Shown here in pieces: positions 1 through 13,700 of a stretch of DNA of 64,000 nucleotides. Position 1 is the stretch's first letter, and each line of letters begins with the position of its first letter. Made by a program: the position numbers and the translations under genes. The notes beneath the pieces are model-generated. The model was not told the origin of the DNA. It searched no databases and saw only the letters and a program-made list of their open reading frames with translations. Source of the DNA: Penelope pileata (taxonomy: Eukaryota; Chordata; Aves; Galliformes; Cracidae); the NCBI GenBank assembly GCA_013396635.1, contig WBMW01004128.1, positions 516,336-580,335 on the forward strand. The letters are read 5' to 3'.

Positions 1-3000
1 GACCTGCTGTGTGCGTGGGTGCCTCAGCGAGCGGGGGGGGGGCGGCAGGTTTTAGTGGGACGTTTGTTTCCCTGTTAAAGGGAGCATAGCTTCTAAGCCA
101 ATCTTCTGCATTCTTTCAGTCTTATTTCATACAGCGGTTTGTCCATAAATCAGTTTTTTAATAAATGATTGGAATGATTGCTGAGCTCCTGTTAGCACGG
201 TCGGGCTGTGGCTCCAAATCCCGGGTGGAATTCTGGTAATCTGTGTTGTGCTGAGCAGCAGGAACACCTCAGCTCGGGGAGACAGACAGCAATGAGATCT
301 GCAGAGCTGGGCACCCCTGGGGGCGGCGAGGACCCCGGGCTGACACCGCCCAGCCCCGGTGCTGCTGTTGGCCACCGTGGTGTCCCCGTGGCTCTCGGGG
401 TGTGGCCGTGCTGGGGTCGGTGCCAGTGCTGCCGTGCCTCTGCCCAGCAGCGAGCTGTGCTGCTGCTGCCTGGACACAAACCGGCCCCTGTCACTGCTCC
501 TCATCAAGAGCTGTTCCTGCTGCCCCTGACACATTTGTTGTTATGAGCTTGACATTAGTAGTTAGTTTAAACTCAATTTAAATTCTGTTTCTCTATTTCT
601 TGTTGGCATGAAGTACATGCACACCTTTATTGGATCTGTCTTTCCTTATAAAGTGCTTTTTAATAAACTGTCTCAAGAGTGTTCAGCTAATGGTATGAAT
701 TCTTCACCCCAAACCATGCAAACCTTTAATTAAGCAGAAGTGAGAAGGCTCTGAAGTGTGAGGAGAATCATCAAGTTTTGTCCAATACTCGTTGCCTCTT
801 TTGCATATAAATTACACCCTCGTGTTTGCAAATGCTTTGAATTGACCAAATCACTCACTTTAGTGGTTGTTTGCTGTGGTCTTATTAATTTGAGGGACTT
901 CTTATTCATTTGTTGTTGACCTGAGTGTTTGTCTTTCCAAGTTAAAGAAAAATGCTTACGTAATCGAAATAACTTTCATCTCTGCAAATCTGTGTTAGTG
1001 CTGATGAAACCCGGGAGCCTTTGTGTATGGGCACAATTTGGGGATGGGAGGGAAGGAAGCCAAACTGCAGAGGCTGGTGTTGGGTTTTCCAGCATGGTCA
1101 CCTGTGTGCATGGGAGCTAAAAAAGTGGGAACTCGGGGCCTGGAGCGCTTCCCGGGGTGCTGTGTCTTCCTTCGTGTGCACAGCCAAACGCTGCCTCTCC
1201 TCTGGGCCTATTTTTCTTTAAGTTTTTGGCTTATCATCACAACGCTCATATCTGACTTTCAAGATAACATGTTGTCTGTAAAGATGTAGAAATGAGGCGT
1301 TTGTGTTAGGTGTTCGCTTGGATACAGGCAGTGCTCGGAGCTGGAGCTTTCAAGGCCTGTCAAAGTGCAGTCGAGTGAAGACTTTGCTTTGTGGGGATGG
1401 TGTTTGCCCGCGCTGCCACAGCCCTTCCCCAGGGGAGGAGGTGGGTGGGATGTCTCAGCCCTGGGACAGCGAATCCAGAAATCAAGCATTAGACCAATCA
1501 GCATGCAAAGAAAAATGTTCACTTACGGCTTGAATAATAGCTAGCTTGAAAACCATTTAGTTTTGAGTGGTATCATGCCATTAGAATTCAGTGGTGGATA
1601 TTTAAGATGCCAGCCCCCTTCCATTGCCTGTAGCAGCCCAGCATTCCAGGGTCTTGCTGCATTTCCCAAAGTCTCTTAGCAGTGACACATTTGTAATTGG
1701 CTTCGCTTGCAAAGCTGAGGGCTGTGTTTTCCAGTTTACGGCAGTGCTGCGCTACGTGTGTTTGAGCACTGTGGGGCTCGTGGGGGATGCCTGCGAGATC
1801 CTCCTGAATGACAGTGGCAATTGCAGTGTTAGCAGGGGTAGAGGGGCTTGTGGTGCTGGGTGCCAGTGAGCCATTTCAGTTTTGTAATGTAAAAAGAATT
1901 GCAGTTATTTTTATGGGTGGTATTTGCATAGGTATGGTTGAATCAAGCCAAACTGCCTGCAGGTGTGCTGGGCTTCTCCACGCGGTGTGGGTACTGCTGC
2001 AGCTTGCTGCGTTCTGGGCTGGTATATGGTGCACTGGTACCACTCCTAAGCCATGTGCTTGAACAGAATGAGATGAATGCCGTGTCCGAAGCACTGCTCC
2101 TGTAAATATCTCGGGGAGGTGCAGAGGTTGGCACTTCCAGGCCCTGTACAGCATTGCAAGTCCAGCTGCTCACCTCCCTCCTCTTGGCCAGCTTGCCAAT
2201 GGTGCTGCCCTGTGCCTTGTTTGTGGCATCTGCCCGTGTGTGCCATCTGCTGCTTTGCAGAGTGATCTCTGGCTTGGGGCTGTGTGGTGGTGTATCAGAA
2301 AGGGGTGCGTTCTGCTCTTCTTTTCACTCATTCTGAGCTTTTATCCCCAAAACTGGGGGATGAGAACAGACATGTTAGGGGGAGGTCAGCAGACCTCAGC
2401 TGTCTAGCAGTGATGTTGCACTGTGCTTTCATTGCCCTTAATGGAGGGACATTTAGCTCTGGAATAGGTAAGGGCTTGTTCCCTGGAGCTTGTCATGCCT
2501 GTGAGTGGTGCAGCCTTTCTGGGCGGCTTCGGGAGGCTGTGGGGCTGGGCACACAGCTGTACCACTAAAACCTGGCTTGGGGTTGCAACAGTAACACGGT
2601 AGTGTGAGGAATGGGGATAAGAAAAGATGGTCAGGGCCTCACTGGAGCAGAGGAATGGCATTTATGGGAAGCCTCTGAGTCTGCATGGGTAGAGTTATAA
2701 AGCATTATGAAATACACGTAAGAAACTAATTGAAGAGGGGATTGGCTGAGTGGAGCAGGATTCCACCGTAATTAGTAGATGTCGTGTTAAATACAACCGC
2801 AGTTACTTTGTGAATGTTGCTGCAAGCCTTCAACAAAGGAAGTGTTCAATCTGCCACTAGCACTTTATTTCTTGTATTTGTCAGATTATCTGTAAGTGGT
2901 GCAGCTGTGCAAGAAAGCATTTCTGATAGGCAACAACGCTGGTTGAAGTAAAAACATCGATTACTTGTCTATATAAACATGGAGGAAAGGGGGAAGATCA

Positions 3001-4853
3001 AACACTGTGCTTTGCCCTTGGTTGTTGAAAGCTGGTGGTTGAGCACTGGTTGGGTGCTTTGCAGAGGTCTGGCCCAGGCAGCTGTGACCCCATCTCAGCT
3101 GGGAGGCAGCACCCGGCCTCTCAGGGCCTCCGATCTGGAGGAGCTGAGTTACCCCTGGAGTGAACTGATCCTGGAGCGAGGATGGTGGCTCCCGTGTCAT
3201 CGTGGAGCACCTTGCATCTGATAAGGAGGAGTTCACGGGGAGCGGGGCCAGGAGCAGGGAGCGGAGGCAGAGCTCACCAGGAGCTCCAGATGATCTGGAT
3301 TAATGTATCAGAGTGAACCGACATCTTGAAGCTGTTAGCGAGGCTTTAAAAATCAAGAGGGAGGAGGAAAAAAGAAAAGGGGAGGAGGGAAAAAGGTACG
3401 GTCTTCATTCTGAGCTTCACAATTTTCAGGCAGCCTGCAATTCCTTACAGGCTATTGTGCTGAGATTGCTTTTAATGGAATTTAAGTATTAGTTCCTCTA
3501 AAACTTAGTCGAAGCCCACTGAGAACAGCTCCTCTGTCCACCCCTGTCCGTGTGCTTTGCCTGGATGGGGCACTTTGCAGCGTGGAGGTGGTGGCATGCG
3601 TTGGTGTGCTGCTGCTGACCCCGAGGGGTGGGGATCCCCCTTCCTTGGGGTGCCCGGTGAGCAGGTACGTGCTGCAGCAGGTCCAGAAATAAAGAAGGGT
3701 TGTATTCTGTATGGTGTCAACAAGGTAATTCTTCATGTGTCTGAGACACTCATCGTTTTTATACTGTTATAAATTACAAAAGGAGATGTTTCAGTTTGAA
3801 GCTCAGGAAGTGTTGTACTCCTCTAACAAAAAGAAGTGCTCAGAAATATTGTCATTAAAGGCTTTCAAACAAGGCACTAATAAGCATTTGAGCTACATAG
3901 CAGAGTAATTTATGAGAAATGAGTCCTCAGAGGTGTCTGTGTCATGCTGTTTAGTTACAGAAAAGCAGGTTGGTAATTAATGACACTTGTGATGCTGTTT
4001 AATAATTCCACACCAGTTAGGCTCCCCTGCCTCTGGGGACGCAGCCATTGATGTTCCCATCAGCTTTTTTCATCTCGTAGGTGCAACCAACAGAGTGCTG
4101 CGCAGATCAAAAATTATTCCAGACAACTGGTGTGGAAAGTTGAGATCTGGATCTCAGATGACTTCGATAGGCTGCTGGGCGGATGCAGCCACCTTCGCTA
4201 GCAGGGATGCTGCGTGTCAGGCCATTGCACCGTTTAGAGCAGCAGTTCTGCCTCATTAAGGTCTGGAGGAGGCCACCGAGCAGGAGGCCAGCTCCCTGGA
4301 GCTTAGAACCTGTTCTCCACAGCTCCAGTCCAACATCTTGTACACAGAGAGGTTTTTCCAGGCCCTGTCCACGTGACGTGGCTGTGGCTGGGCAGCAGCA
4401 CTTGCACGCATCTTTTCATAGCTCGCCCCGTGCGTGCGGGGTGCTGTGCTGAGCTGTGCTTGGGGGCTGCTGGAGCTGCTGGGCGTCTGCGAGTGGGGAA
4501 CGGGGCTGGTGGGGCTGTAACCAGCCCTCGAGCTGGTTGTGTTAAAGTGGTGAGTTGAGTGGTTGTGTCTGGTAAGGAGCAGCATAGTTAATGTGTGCTC
4601 TGGTAATACCTCATGGAAAAACTAGATGGTCTGAGTCAATTTTTTCATCGTATTAGTCTTGTGCATGGTCCTAATTTTTTCAGAATTCTGTCAATTGTTG
4701 AAGTTTTTACATCCTGGTCTTCTGTTGATAGTACTTTGCAAACTTACTTTTTTTTTTGAGCACCCAGGGTTGTTAAATAAGACTTTAGTCATCTCCAAGA
4801 AGTCTAAAACACTTCAACCAATATAACATTAACCCTACAATGCTGTTCAAAAA

Positions 4854-4869
4854 ATATATATATATATAT
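4854..4869. repeat. (AT)n microsatellite
   Basis: A short alternating AT tract of about 8 units in AT-rich intronic DNA of ARHGAP17 intron 1. Confidence 0.85.
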
Positions 4870-5478
4870 TACAAATGTTGGAGGAACATTAATTTTTTTT
4901 TTTTGTTCTTTTGTGGGGAAAAAAAGCCCTGATGAATCTGACCCCAGGTTCAGGCTCACCCAGGCAGCCTTTTAAAAACAGTTACTGCAGTAAACTTAAT
5001 TTACTGGAGTGCCTGTCATTGGTAAACACGTTCCAAAAACTGGTGGAGAGCACTGGAATGTCCCCATGCTTAGGGGGAGAGCCAGCTCGGGGCCTGGGCT
5101 GGAGGCTGGCTTTGTCTGCGCCTGAGCACTCACGAGAAGAAAATCCTCCTTGCAGTGTTTATCACAGTCATGGCAAACATTTCCTGTTTATCTCCAAATG
5201 AAGTCTGAGGTCTCTGTAATTAGAAAATTGACTTAGACTTTTCTAGAAGATTAATTTAATGACAGGTTTAAAGAGCCCAAATAGATTGAATTAGGAAAGG
5301 TCTCTTTTCCTGAACATGTGCCGGCTTCCATAGTTTGTGTAACTGACTGTCAGGGGCTGATTGGAATGAAGTGATTTAGCATGTCAATGCCGAAACACTT
5401 GTCTACCAATAGCAGAAGGAATGCATTATCTAAAGATCTGCATGTCTGCAGTCTGGCTGGGGACCAGGCCGGGAGGAG

Positions 5479-5664
5479 GCAGTGAGCACTGAGCACTGTG
5501 CTGCATGGCATGGCTGGAGGCAGTGAGCACTGAGCACTGTGCTGCATGGCATGGCTGGGGGCAGGGGCACTGAGCACTGTGCTGCATGGCATGGCTGGGG
5601 GCAGGGAGGTGGGAGCACTGAGCACTGTGCTGCATGGCATGGCTGGAGGCAGGGAGGTGGGAGC
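5479..5664. repeat. Minisatellite, four copies of a 40-48 bp unit
   Basis: The core GAGCACTGTGCTGCATGGCA begins at 5491, 5532, 5572 and 5620, so the period is 41, 40 and 48 bp; the last spacer carries an extra GGGAGGTGG-like insert. Each unit also holds an internal GAGCACT doublet. It lies in ARHGAP17 intron 1. Confidence 0.9.
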
Positions 5665-8257
5665 ATGGCTCTGTGCTGCTTCCAGGCCTGTGGCCCTGCA
5701 GCCCAGGAGTGCAAAACTTGGAAACACCATTTCATGCAGAAATTCTCAGTCTGAGATTGAGTAAGCACGTAACCAGGCAGCAGCCAGCCCTTCAGCGCAG
5801 CTTCTCAGCCTGTATCGGGCTGTACCAACAAAACTTTCTTGCTATCTGGGTATTTATCTATTTCCTGCACTCCTCAGGGAAAACCAGCACAATGTAACAC
5901 ATTGTGCAACTCATAAATGTGAGTTTTTCCAAGAGTGCAAACTTCCAATTATAGGAAAATCTGAAGCAATTATGTTTCCAGTTTGGGTCTGCTTATCCTG
6001 GTACTTATTTGTATTTGTAACATTAATGTAGCAACAAATGAGTGTTTCCAGGACAGGTGCATCTCCAGTTGCTTGTTTATCCATAGTGGAGAAAGAAAAC
6101 ACTTTTCAAACTTCACCACCAAATAACTTGAGTTTAATTTTGTCGACTTGAAGCTATCTTAGAGGTTTGTGCTTTCTAATAGAGAGCTGGCTACATCCTG
6201 TTGGTTAGAAGAAGAAAAGCATCACACGGTGTTGGGGCGGGCTGCCTGTTGGCTGCTGGGTGGGCAGCATGTGAAACCCATGAGACTTTTGTTGCAGAAA
6301 AAGAAATTGAAGGACTCCAAACTCAGGGATTTGACAATTCTTAGCTGCCCTGCTGCTTGCTGAAACAGATCAGAGGACTGATGACATACGGACGACAGAA
6401 GGCAGCCGGCTCCCTCGGGCCTCGCTGTGCCACGGGAGCTGAGTGCCCATGGGGTCGGGGATGCACGGAGAGGTTTTAAGATGCTGCCTTAAAACGATGA
6501 GTAAAATGCACTTCTTGCAGCACAGCTGTTTCTCTGGTTGTTCCACAAGGTTTTGGAGGGTCTCACAGGGCAGTGATGGTTTTGCCCAGCACACTGCACT
6601 TGTGTTGCTGCATGTAAACAGCCCAAGACATTCCCGTGTCCTGGAGTGCTGCAGGGAACCAGAGGAAGGGCTCATGCAGGTGTCAGGTGCACCTGGGGAG
6701 GGGGTTTGGTATCTGCCATAGCAGCGTAGCGGAGGGAAAGGCTCACTGAATGTGCTAGAGCTCAGCTGGTGGCAGTGCCCCTGGAGCCAGCACTGCTCTC
6801 CAGGCCTGTGGCATGTCTGTGTGCAAACAGAACCTTGGATTTAGCCCCTTTGTGGATGAAGTTGTGGTTCTTTAGTTCCACTTGGTCTGCTGGTGGCTCT
6901 TGGAGCAAATAATTTTAATATCAGGTTATGCCCAGAGCCGAAATCCTAAAATAGTAATGATTTAAGCTGCTAAAATAGCTAGAAGGGATCTAAGAAGCTG
7001 CTGCCACGTGACGCTGTAATGTGATACACTTGGGATTTATGGAAGCAAATGCATTTCTTGGATACTTGCACAGTATTTTTAGGTTTGTTGATAATAATGG
7101 ATCTGTAACCAGAACTGCTCTTCAGATTAGAGGTCATTGTATTAGCAAAGTAGGAAACACCAAACACATAAGATCTCTTTAGGGTATGGTCAAATAAAAG
7201 TGTTGTGTTAGATGTCTCCTAGCACCGCACGTGGTTTCCAGGAAAAGGTTTCAGAGCTTGGTAGAAGCAGGAGCTCCAGGAGAACCTCTGGCCCGCTGTG
7301 TCCCATGGCACATGAGTTCGCTGTGCCCCTTGGCATGGCGTAGCTCCCGTCTGGAGCCCCCGGGAGCTGACGGTGTGAGCTCACTCGGGTAGGTTGTGGC
7401 TGATGTCCTGCAGCTCAGAACCAAACAGCTCCACAGCAGTCGGTGTTGACACACTGGGTGATTTTACCAGATTAATGTGCTTGATTACCTCATTTTTCAG
7501 GGCTGCTTGATTGCAGTGCGTCCCAGGCTTGAAAGCCAGGCTAAATTTGATCCTCAGGGACACTGTTGTGCTGAAAGCAGCACTGGATGCCTAGACAAGA
7601 AAAAACAGGGAACTTCCAAGCATCCATCTAATCTGCAACATTGCTTTGTAGACTCAATTAAAATATTTTAAACCATATTCCTTAGGAACCAGATAGCTTC
7701 ACATGTTTGAGCTTGCAGTCATGATTCCATTGCTGATGAAAGCATGCTAGCGTAGTGGGGCATCTTGTGCTCGGAGGATCCTGCTGTCTCAACAGGAAGC
7801 TGGCGTTCATAAATACGAGCCAGCTGGGTGAGGTCACAAGTTCTTCCTTAAGTGAGGAGGAGCCTCTTTTCCCTGACACAGATTGTTTTCTTGGGAGGTT
7901 AATTGCATTGCAGAATGACAGGAACATCCTGGAGTGACTGCAGCAGAGCCGAGGGGGCTGCCTGGCACAGCGGGCAGAATGTCTGAGGCAGTTGTAAGTG
8001 AGAAAGATCAATACAGGAGGAGGTTTTTCCTTCTTACAAGTTGTCCTGCACCAGAAATCACTTGATAAAGATTTTTGCGCAAAGATGCGATAATTGCATA
8101 TTTCTCCCGATTCCAGTGACACTTCCAGAGTGAACGTTGCAGGAAGAGCTGATAACTGCCCAGCTGAGTCGTGGAGGAAAGGTGGAAAGAGAAGTGCTAA
8201 TGCTGTGGAGCATGACACTTGTGGCATGTACAATCTTGGTGACAGAGCTAAGGATTT

Positions 8258-8275
8258 AAAAAAAAAAAAAAAAAA
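8258..8275. repeat. Poly(A) tract
   Basis: An 18-base A run after GGATTT in ARHGAP17 intron 1. It may be a retroposon tail, but no element body or target-site duplication is evident to me. Confidence 0.6.
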
Positions 8276-10685
8276 CAGTTTAGCTAGTGACAGGAGAATT
8301 AGTGAAGAGGTTGGCCCTTTTGTTTAGAAGATAAGTTGCTGTGCATGCATGTATGAAAGTTGTGGCTGCTGCGTGGATTTGGAAAGCACAGCAATTTACT
8401 CAGCTGCCAACTTCATGGCATAAATCAACCAGGTATCAAGCAAGCCAACTGATTAAAAGTTATTTTTCATATGAAAATACTTTCTGTCATCCCTTCATTT
8501 TCTGCAAAAAAGAAACACGCAAGCGAAGCTGTTGCAGCGTGTTTCAGCTGAACACAGCTGGTTTGTCTCGCTGTAAGCTGATTTTGTATGCAGATTAAGT
8601 GTCCTGAACTCCTGATATTTTTTGTGGGAATGCAACACAAGGATAAAGTAATCCTGGTTTTGTAACGGGAGGTCTGAGCGTGTGCTAAGAGTTGATAAAT
8701 CCTTCCTGGGCTGTTGGAGGCCCGTGTTTCGTTCTCGGCCATCTAGCCGTAGCTGACTTTCAGTTTCATGGTAGAACAGCAAAGCCCGTGGTGTGCAGCA
8801 CATGGAGGAGTGGCAATGGCAACCTTCTGTGTGTGATCCACATCACTCTGCTCTTGTGTACACCGTATCTAAGCAACGTGCAAACAGACTGGTGGATCCA
8901 GTGGTGTAAAACCCGGGAACTGGATGAGCAGTCTCGGTTGCAGGCTGGGCTTCGAAGGCTGGGCTCAGTTAGAGGCTGCTTTGCCTCTTGGTGAAACATA
9001 ATAAAGGGTTCAGCTGTTAATTGTTAATCAGAAAATCAGTGCAAAGGCCTCACTGTGAAGTGGTGGCTGTGGAGCGCTCCCTGCTTTGAGTCTGTCCTGT
9101 CAGTCCATCCTATGTAGTGTCCCAGCTTGCTGAACTCCCCTGGACTTAATTCTTACTGTTTCCAGGCCTCCAACTCCTTCTTACATTTTTTACTTTCTAT
9201 TCCTTCTTTGTCGTTCTGCCTTCTCTGTATTTCCTTGTTTTGCTTTTGCGTTGGCTCACTTTGGTTCCTTTTCAGAGGCTTCCACTTGCCAGCTCTGTGG
9301 CTCCCTGTGCTCAAAATAGACCTGTCTGGACAGGGCGGTACATTGAGAGCAGTGTTACCTTTGAAATGTTCGTTCTGGATTCACGTTCTTTGACACTTAT
9401 GCAATGCAGTATGTAGCTGGAACGTCCTGCCAACGTCCCAAAACAAACAAATATGCATAAGAAAAACCAGAATTTTTTAGCAGTTCGTTGTATTTTGCTC
9501 ATCCTTGTAGTGCATATTTATCCTATTTAAACATGTCTGCACTGAAAGTGTCTGTTAAAGGTAGAACTGCTGCTTGTGGTGTTTTCTGATGATTGGCAAA
9601 GCAGGACTGCTGGTTAAATAAGATCACAAAATTAAAAAATATTTTGGCCAGCTGGGCAGTCCCCTTCTTTTGGAGCAGTTAGAATGCACAGGAATCCTGT
9701 TTGACAGTCCAAGTTACATGTGAGTTGCTTTATCCTTTAAAAGTGAAGGAGTTCTCCTGTCAGCAGGTCATCTGGCAAGGGAGCTGGTCCTTGGCTGAGA
9801 TGAAGAGCTGCCAAACCCACATGCAGGAAAGCCCTGAGCTGCTGTTACCCAGAGGGGCTGCCTGCCAGCATGGCTCTGCGTTCATCGAGGCGCAGCGGCT
9901 GCGGGGAGCAGTGCCCTCCTGCCACGGGGCATCCCACGCTCCATCTGTTTGTGCCCAGCCCTGTGCTGCTGGGATGCTGGGTGGTGATGTTGGTGAGAAA
10001 TGTCTCTTCCCCCAGGCAGGTCATTTCTCAGCTGGATCCGTCCCCTGAGCTGGTGGCAATGCAGGGCAGGAGGACAGCAGCGTGGGGACACAGCTCCTCG
10101 TGCTGCCCGCTGACAGCACCTCACTGGCAGGGCAATGCTGGCCCCAGGCTGTGGTTCCCTGGCAGCTTGTGCTGAGGAGCAGCTCCTTGCTAAGGGACAA
10201 ACTTCACCTCTGCCCGCCCAGCCCAGGCGGGTGGCACTCCCCTGCCCTTTGCCCAAGGGGAGCAGCCAGCGGCCGTGTGCTGCACGGGATGCGGCCCCAT
10301 CCCATTGCCGTGGGGCTGTGCCCATGGGGAGGGAGGGATGGGGGTGGATGGAGCACCGGGACCTGGGGCTCAATGGTGCTGCTGCGGGGAGGCACCTGAG
10401 GCAGCAGACACCCTTATCTCAGGGCGATTTCCTGGTGACGGCGGCTGGCACAAGCCCAGGCTGCAGCAGGAGCAAACGGGGCGGCTCTGCAGAGCTGCCG
10501 GCAGGGGATGGGGCTGCAGGCTGCTTCCCTGCCGCTGCCCAGCCGCGGTCGCTTTGACTAGACCGAGCTCCTGGGGATGCTGTGGCACTGCTGGAGCTCT
10601 CTTCCTGGCAGCAGCTGCATCCATGTTGGCACAGAGCGATCGTAAAATGGCACCTTGGGTTAAGGGATAGTGAATTCAGCAAGCA

Positions 10686-10796
10686 GGGTCCTGGAGGTGT
10701 CCAGGAACCGTGGAGACGTGGCTTGGTGGGGATGGGCTGGTGGCTGGGCCTGGGGATCCCAGAGGTCTTTCCCAACTTTAACTGTTCTGTGATTAT
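10686..10796 (+). mobile_element. CR1 LINE 3'-end fragment
   Basis: The stretch reads CCTGGAGGTGTCCAGGAACC, then GTGGAGACGTGGC, GGGCTGGTGG and CCAGAGGTCTTTCCCAACTT, ending in a TTCTGTGATTAT tail. This is the typical 3' end of bird CR1 elements with the ATTCTGTG-type terminal repeat. Severely 5'-truncated, as most CR1 copies are. Confidence 0.8.
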
Positions 10797-13700
10797 TTAG
10801 GGTACTTTCTGCCCTACTATTTTTTATGTCAAAGTGTTATCCATCTAATTTTAAGTAAAACTGTTGTGGGGGAGAAAAGCTTGCTTGCTTGCTCTTTTGT
10901 GAAAATACATTTTTAAATGTAAATAAGTATTGTGCTGTTAAAAAAAGACAACATTTTTGTAAGGAGTTTTTAATAAGGATGTTTGCGTGCATTTCTTATA
11001 AATGCTGTCAATAACCTGACGTGTTTGGAAAGGTGTACGGTGATGTTAAATACTGGAGTGCGTGGGTCTCCTTGCTCCTCCTGTTTTTGACAACTCGACA
11101 GCAGAGTTTTGCTCGGGAAGAAGCACGTGGCCAGCACCAGATCTCATCCTGGCTGGATTTGAGCACTTAGAATTTTAATCCCTCACCACAGCACTTTGCG
11201 AAAGTATTTGTACCTCCAGAACAAAATGCAAAGCAAGTGCTCTTCTGAAGGAGAAACCACGTTTGGCTGTTACGGCCTGATGCACGCTGTAGGCAGTGGG
11301 GCTCCTTTGGCTTTTTGGAAGTAAGAATGCAGGGAGAGCTTCAGGTAAAGCTTTGTAATGGTATGAAGTAGCAATAAATATTCCGTTTTCTTGGACAATA
11401 AATCAACTGCAGGCACTTAATTGTAAAGTTTTGCTTGTAACCAGAAGTTGAAACCTGTCAGGCCTGTCAAAGCGTGCTCACCGAGCTGGGGCTTCCTCTA
11501 CCAGGACAAAATTGCTTTAAGTTTGTTCTGCATTTGGACCACAACGAGAATTCTGCCATCTAGAAAATTCAGCCCCACTTGTTCCTAATTTGTAGGAGCT
11601 GCGGCTCATGATTACCTACCTAGATCTGTTACATAGACACAGCTGCTTGCCTTTTCTCAAGCTGCAGTGCATGCAGCCTAGTTGTCAACTTGCAGTGCTC
11701 GAAGCTGCTTTGCAGGGAGGGGTTGGAGAGCAGTGCGTGCCTCGCTGCTGGGGCCGTGCTCTAGAATGGCCCTAAAATAGGATCTGGCTCGCGCTGCAGT
11801 TCTTCTCCATAGCTAAATTTACTGCCTCGCCTGGAGAGGAGCCTTGGATCCATTTCACTGGCTGAGCCATCTCAGACCCACTAATGCAAACAGGCTGTCC
11901 TGGGCTTCCCTGCAGCCGGGGAGGTGCAGCCTGCTCTGGTTCCGAGATGATTATCTTTTAAAGCCTGGTCTGCCTTTAATTTGAACAGAAAGGCTTCATT
12001 CTTCAGAACTGGATAGCTGAGGTCACAGCAGAGGTCAATGTTGTGGCTTCTAGATTGAGTGATCAGAATCTGATAGAGAAACTCCTTGGAGAAAATGAAG
12101 GAGGGCAGAGGAGCAGGAACATTTACTGAGGCCAGAATTGCAGTTCTGCAGTTACAGGGGCTCTGAAGAGACAGACCTTAATTAATGTGGTGTTCTGGTG
12201 CCTGGGAGGTGATGCTGTTTGTTAAAGCACCTCTAAAGGGTTAAATCACAAAACCTGCAGTAACCATGTGGGTTAACATCGGTGACCTGAGCATCGCTTG
12301 AGTATGAAAATTGGTTCTGCCCGAGGACCTCCCCTAGGAAGGCACTTTGTGGGTTACCCCCTCCAGAACAGGAACCTTAGGGTGTCTGCTGCTGCTGCCA
12401 CTAAAGCACCCAGGGCCACCAGATTTACAATGAAAGCAATTTGAGTACTTGTGCAGAAGTTTCTGTTGTTAATTTGGGTGGAAAATGGGGATAGCAGGCA
12501 AGCTTGAAGTCTGGCTGGTGGCTGGTTGCTAGCGGTGGTCACTAAATACTGAGGAAATACAGAAAGATGGTTGCTATCATCTGACAGCAATCCTGAAGGG
12601 ATGTTAAAGCTTGTTTAAAAATAACTCTCAGAACACTGATGTTTACTTTGGGTCGTGGTGGTATCTTCTGGAAGGAGCTCGGCTGCAGCGAGGGTCCCAG
12701 GCTGTCAGCTGGCTTCCAGGGGTGCAGGGGGTTCCCACGGGGTTGGCTTGGGGCTCGTGTGACACAAACTCGATTTCTGAGCGCTTGGCCAAACAGTTTT
12801 GCTCTGGCTTGTCCTCAAAATGCCGTGCAGGTGAAACCAAACTCCTGTAGAATATCCAGAAAGCTGAACACGGCCGCAGGTTGCCAAAGGAAGCAAAGTA
12901 AATCCTCTGTAATGGAGTGGTTTTCAAAAGTGACATTTAATATACACATTTACAAAGGCCACAGTCGTAGAATTTTTGCTGTTCAGGCACAGCAGTTTCC
13001 TTTAACATCGTGGTGCTACAGAGCTCAGCTTCTGCAAAGCGTTTGGAAATGCAGAGTGGCAGTGGAGCACGGGAAGTGGGGGACTGGTGTTACAACCTGC
13101 GTGGCTGTGAGGTGCAGGGCTTTGGGTGGGGGCTGCCAGGGAGCTGGGACCGGGGGCCCTGCATCGCCCTGACCTCTCACAGCCCGACACAAGTCAGGCT
13201 GGGCAGGCTGCTGCCACGAGCAGGGCTGGCTCCCGTTTGGTGCTGCCTGCAGCCGTCACTGTGTCATAAATGGTGCCCGGGAGCGGGTCTGAGCCCTGGG
13301 GCTGTTCTGTGTCCCCGCGGGAAGGAGCCGCTCAGTGGCTCTGCTCTCGTTCAGCTCTTCTCCCCTGGTGGAAGTTTTCTTTCCATTTTGAAGTGATTTG
13401 ACATACTTAATAATTGGGTTTCTTAAACTTGGATTATATTTATAATGAATACTGTTTAAAAAGGCAGCCTGTCCCTGGAATTCAGGACTCCGTTCTGTTC
13501 ATCTTAGTTCATCTTTAAGGTCCTTAAGAAACATCTTTAAGTTCCATTTTCCATCAAGTCCCTCTTAGCGAGTATTAAGAAAGCAAACCTTTCAGAAGGG
13601 AAACTGTCACCTAATTCTGGACTCCTTGTTTTGGAGCAGAGCTGCTGATTCCTTCATTTTTCCTGGCACCAGGTCCCGCTATTGTGCTGCGGGAAGCAGG

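Noticed and set aside
5350..5768. Minus-strand frames with repeated MPCSTVLSAP-like peptides
   Set aside because: Translation of the intronic minisatellite in several frames, not a repeat protein.
7682..8233. 183-residue minus-strand frame
   Set aside because: No domain, no homologous pattern recognised, inside an intron of the opposite strand's gene; chance frame.
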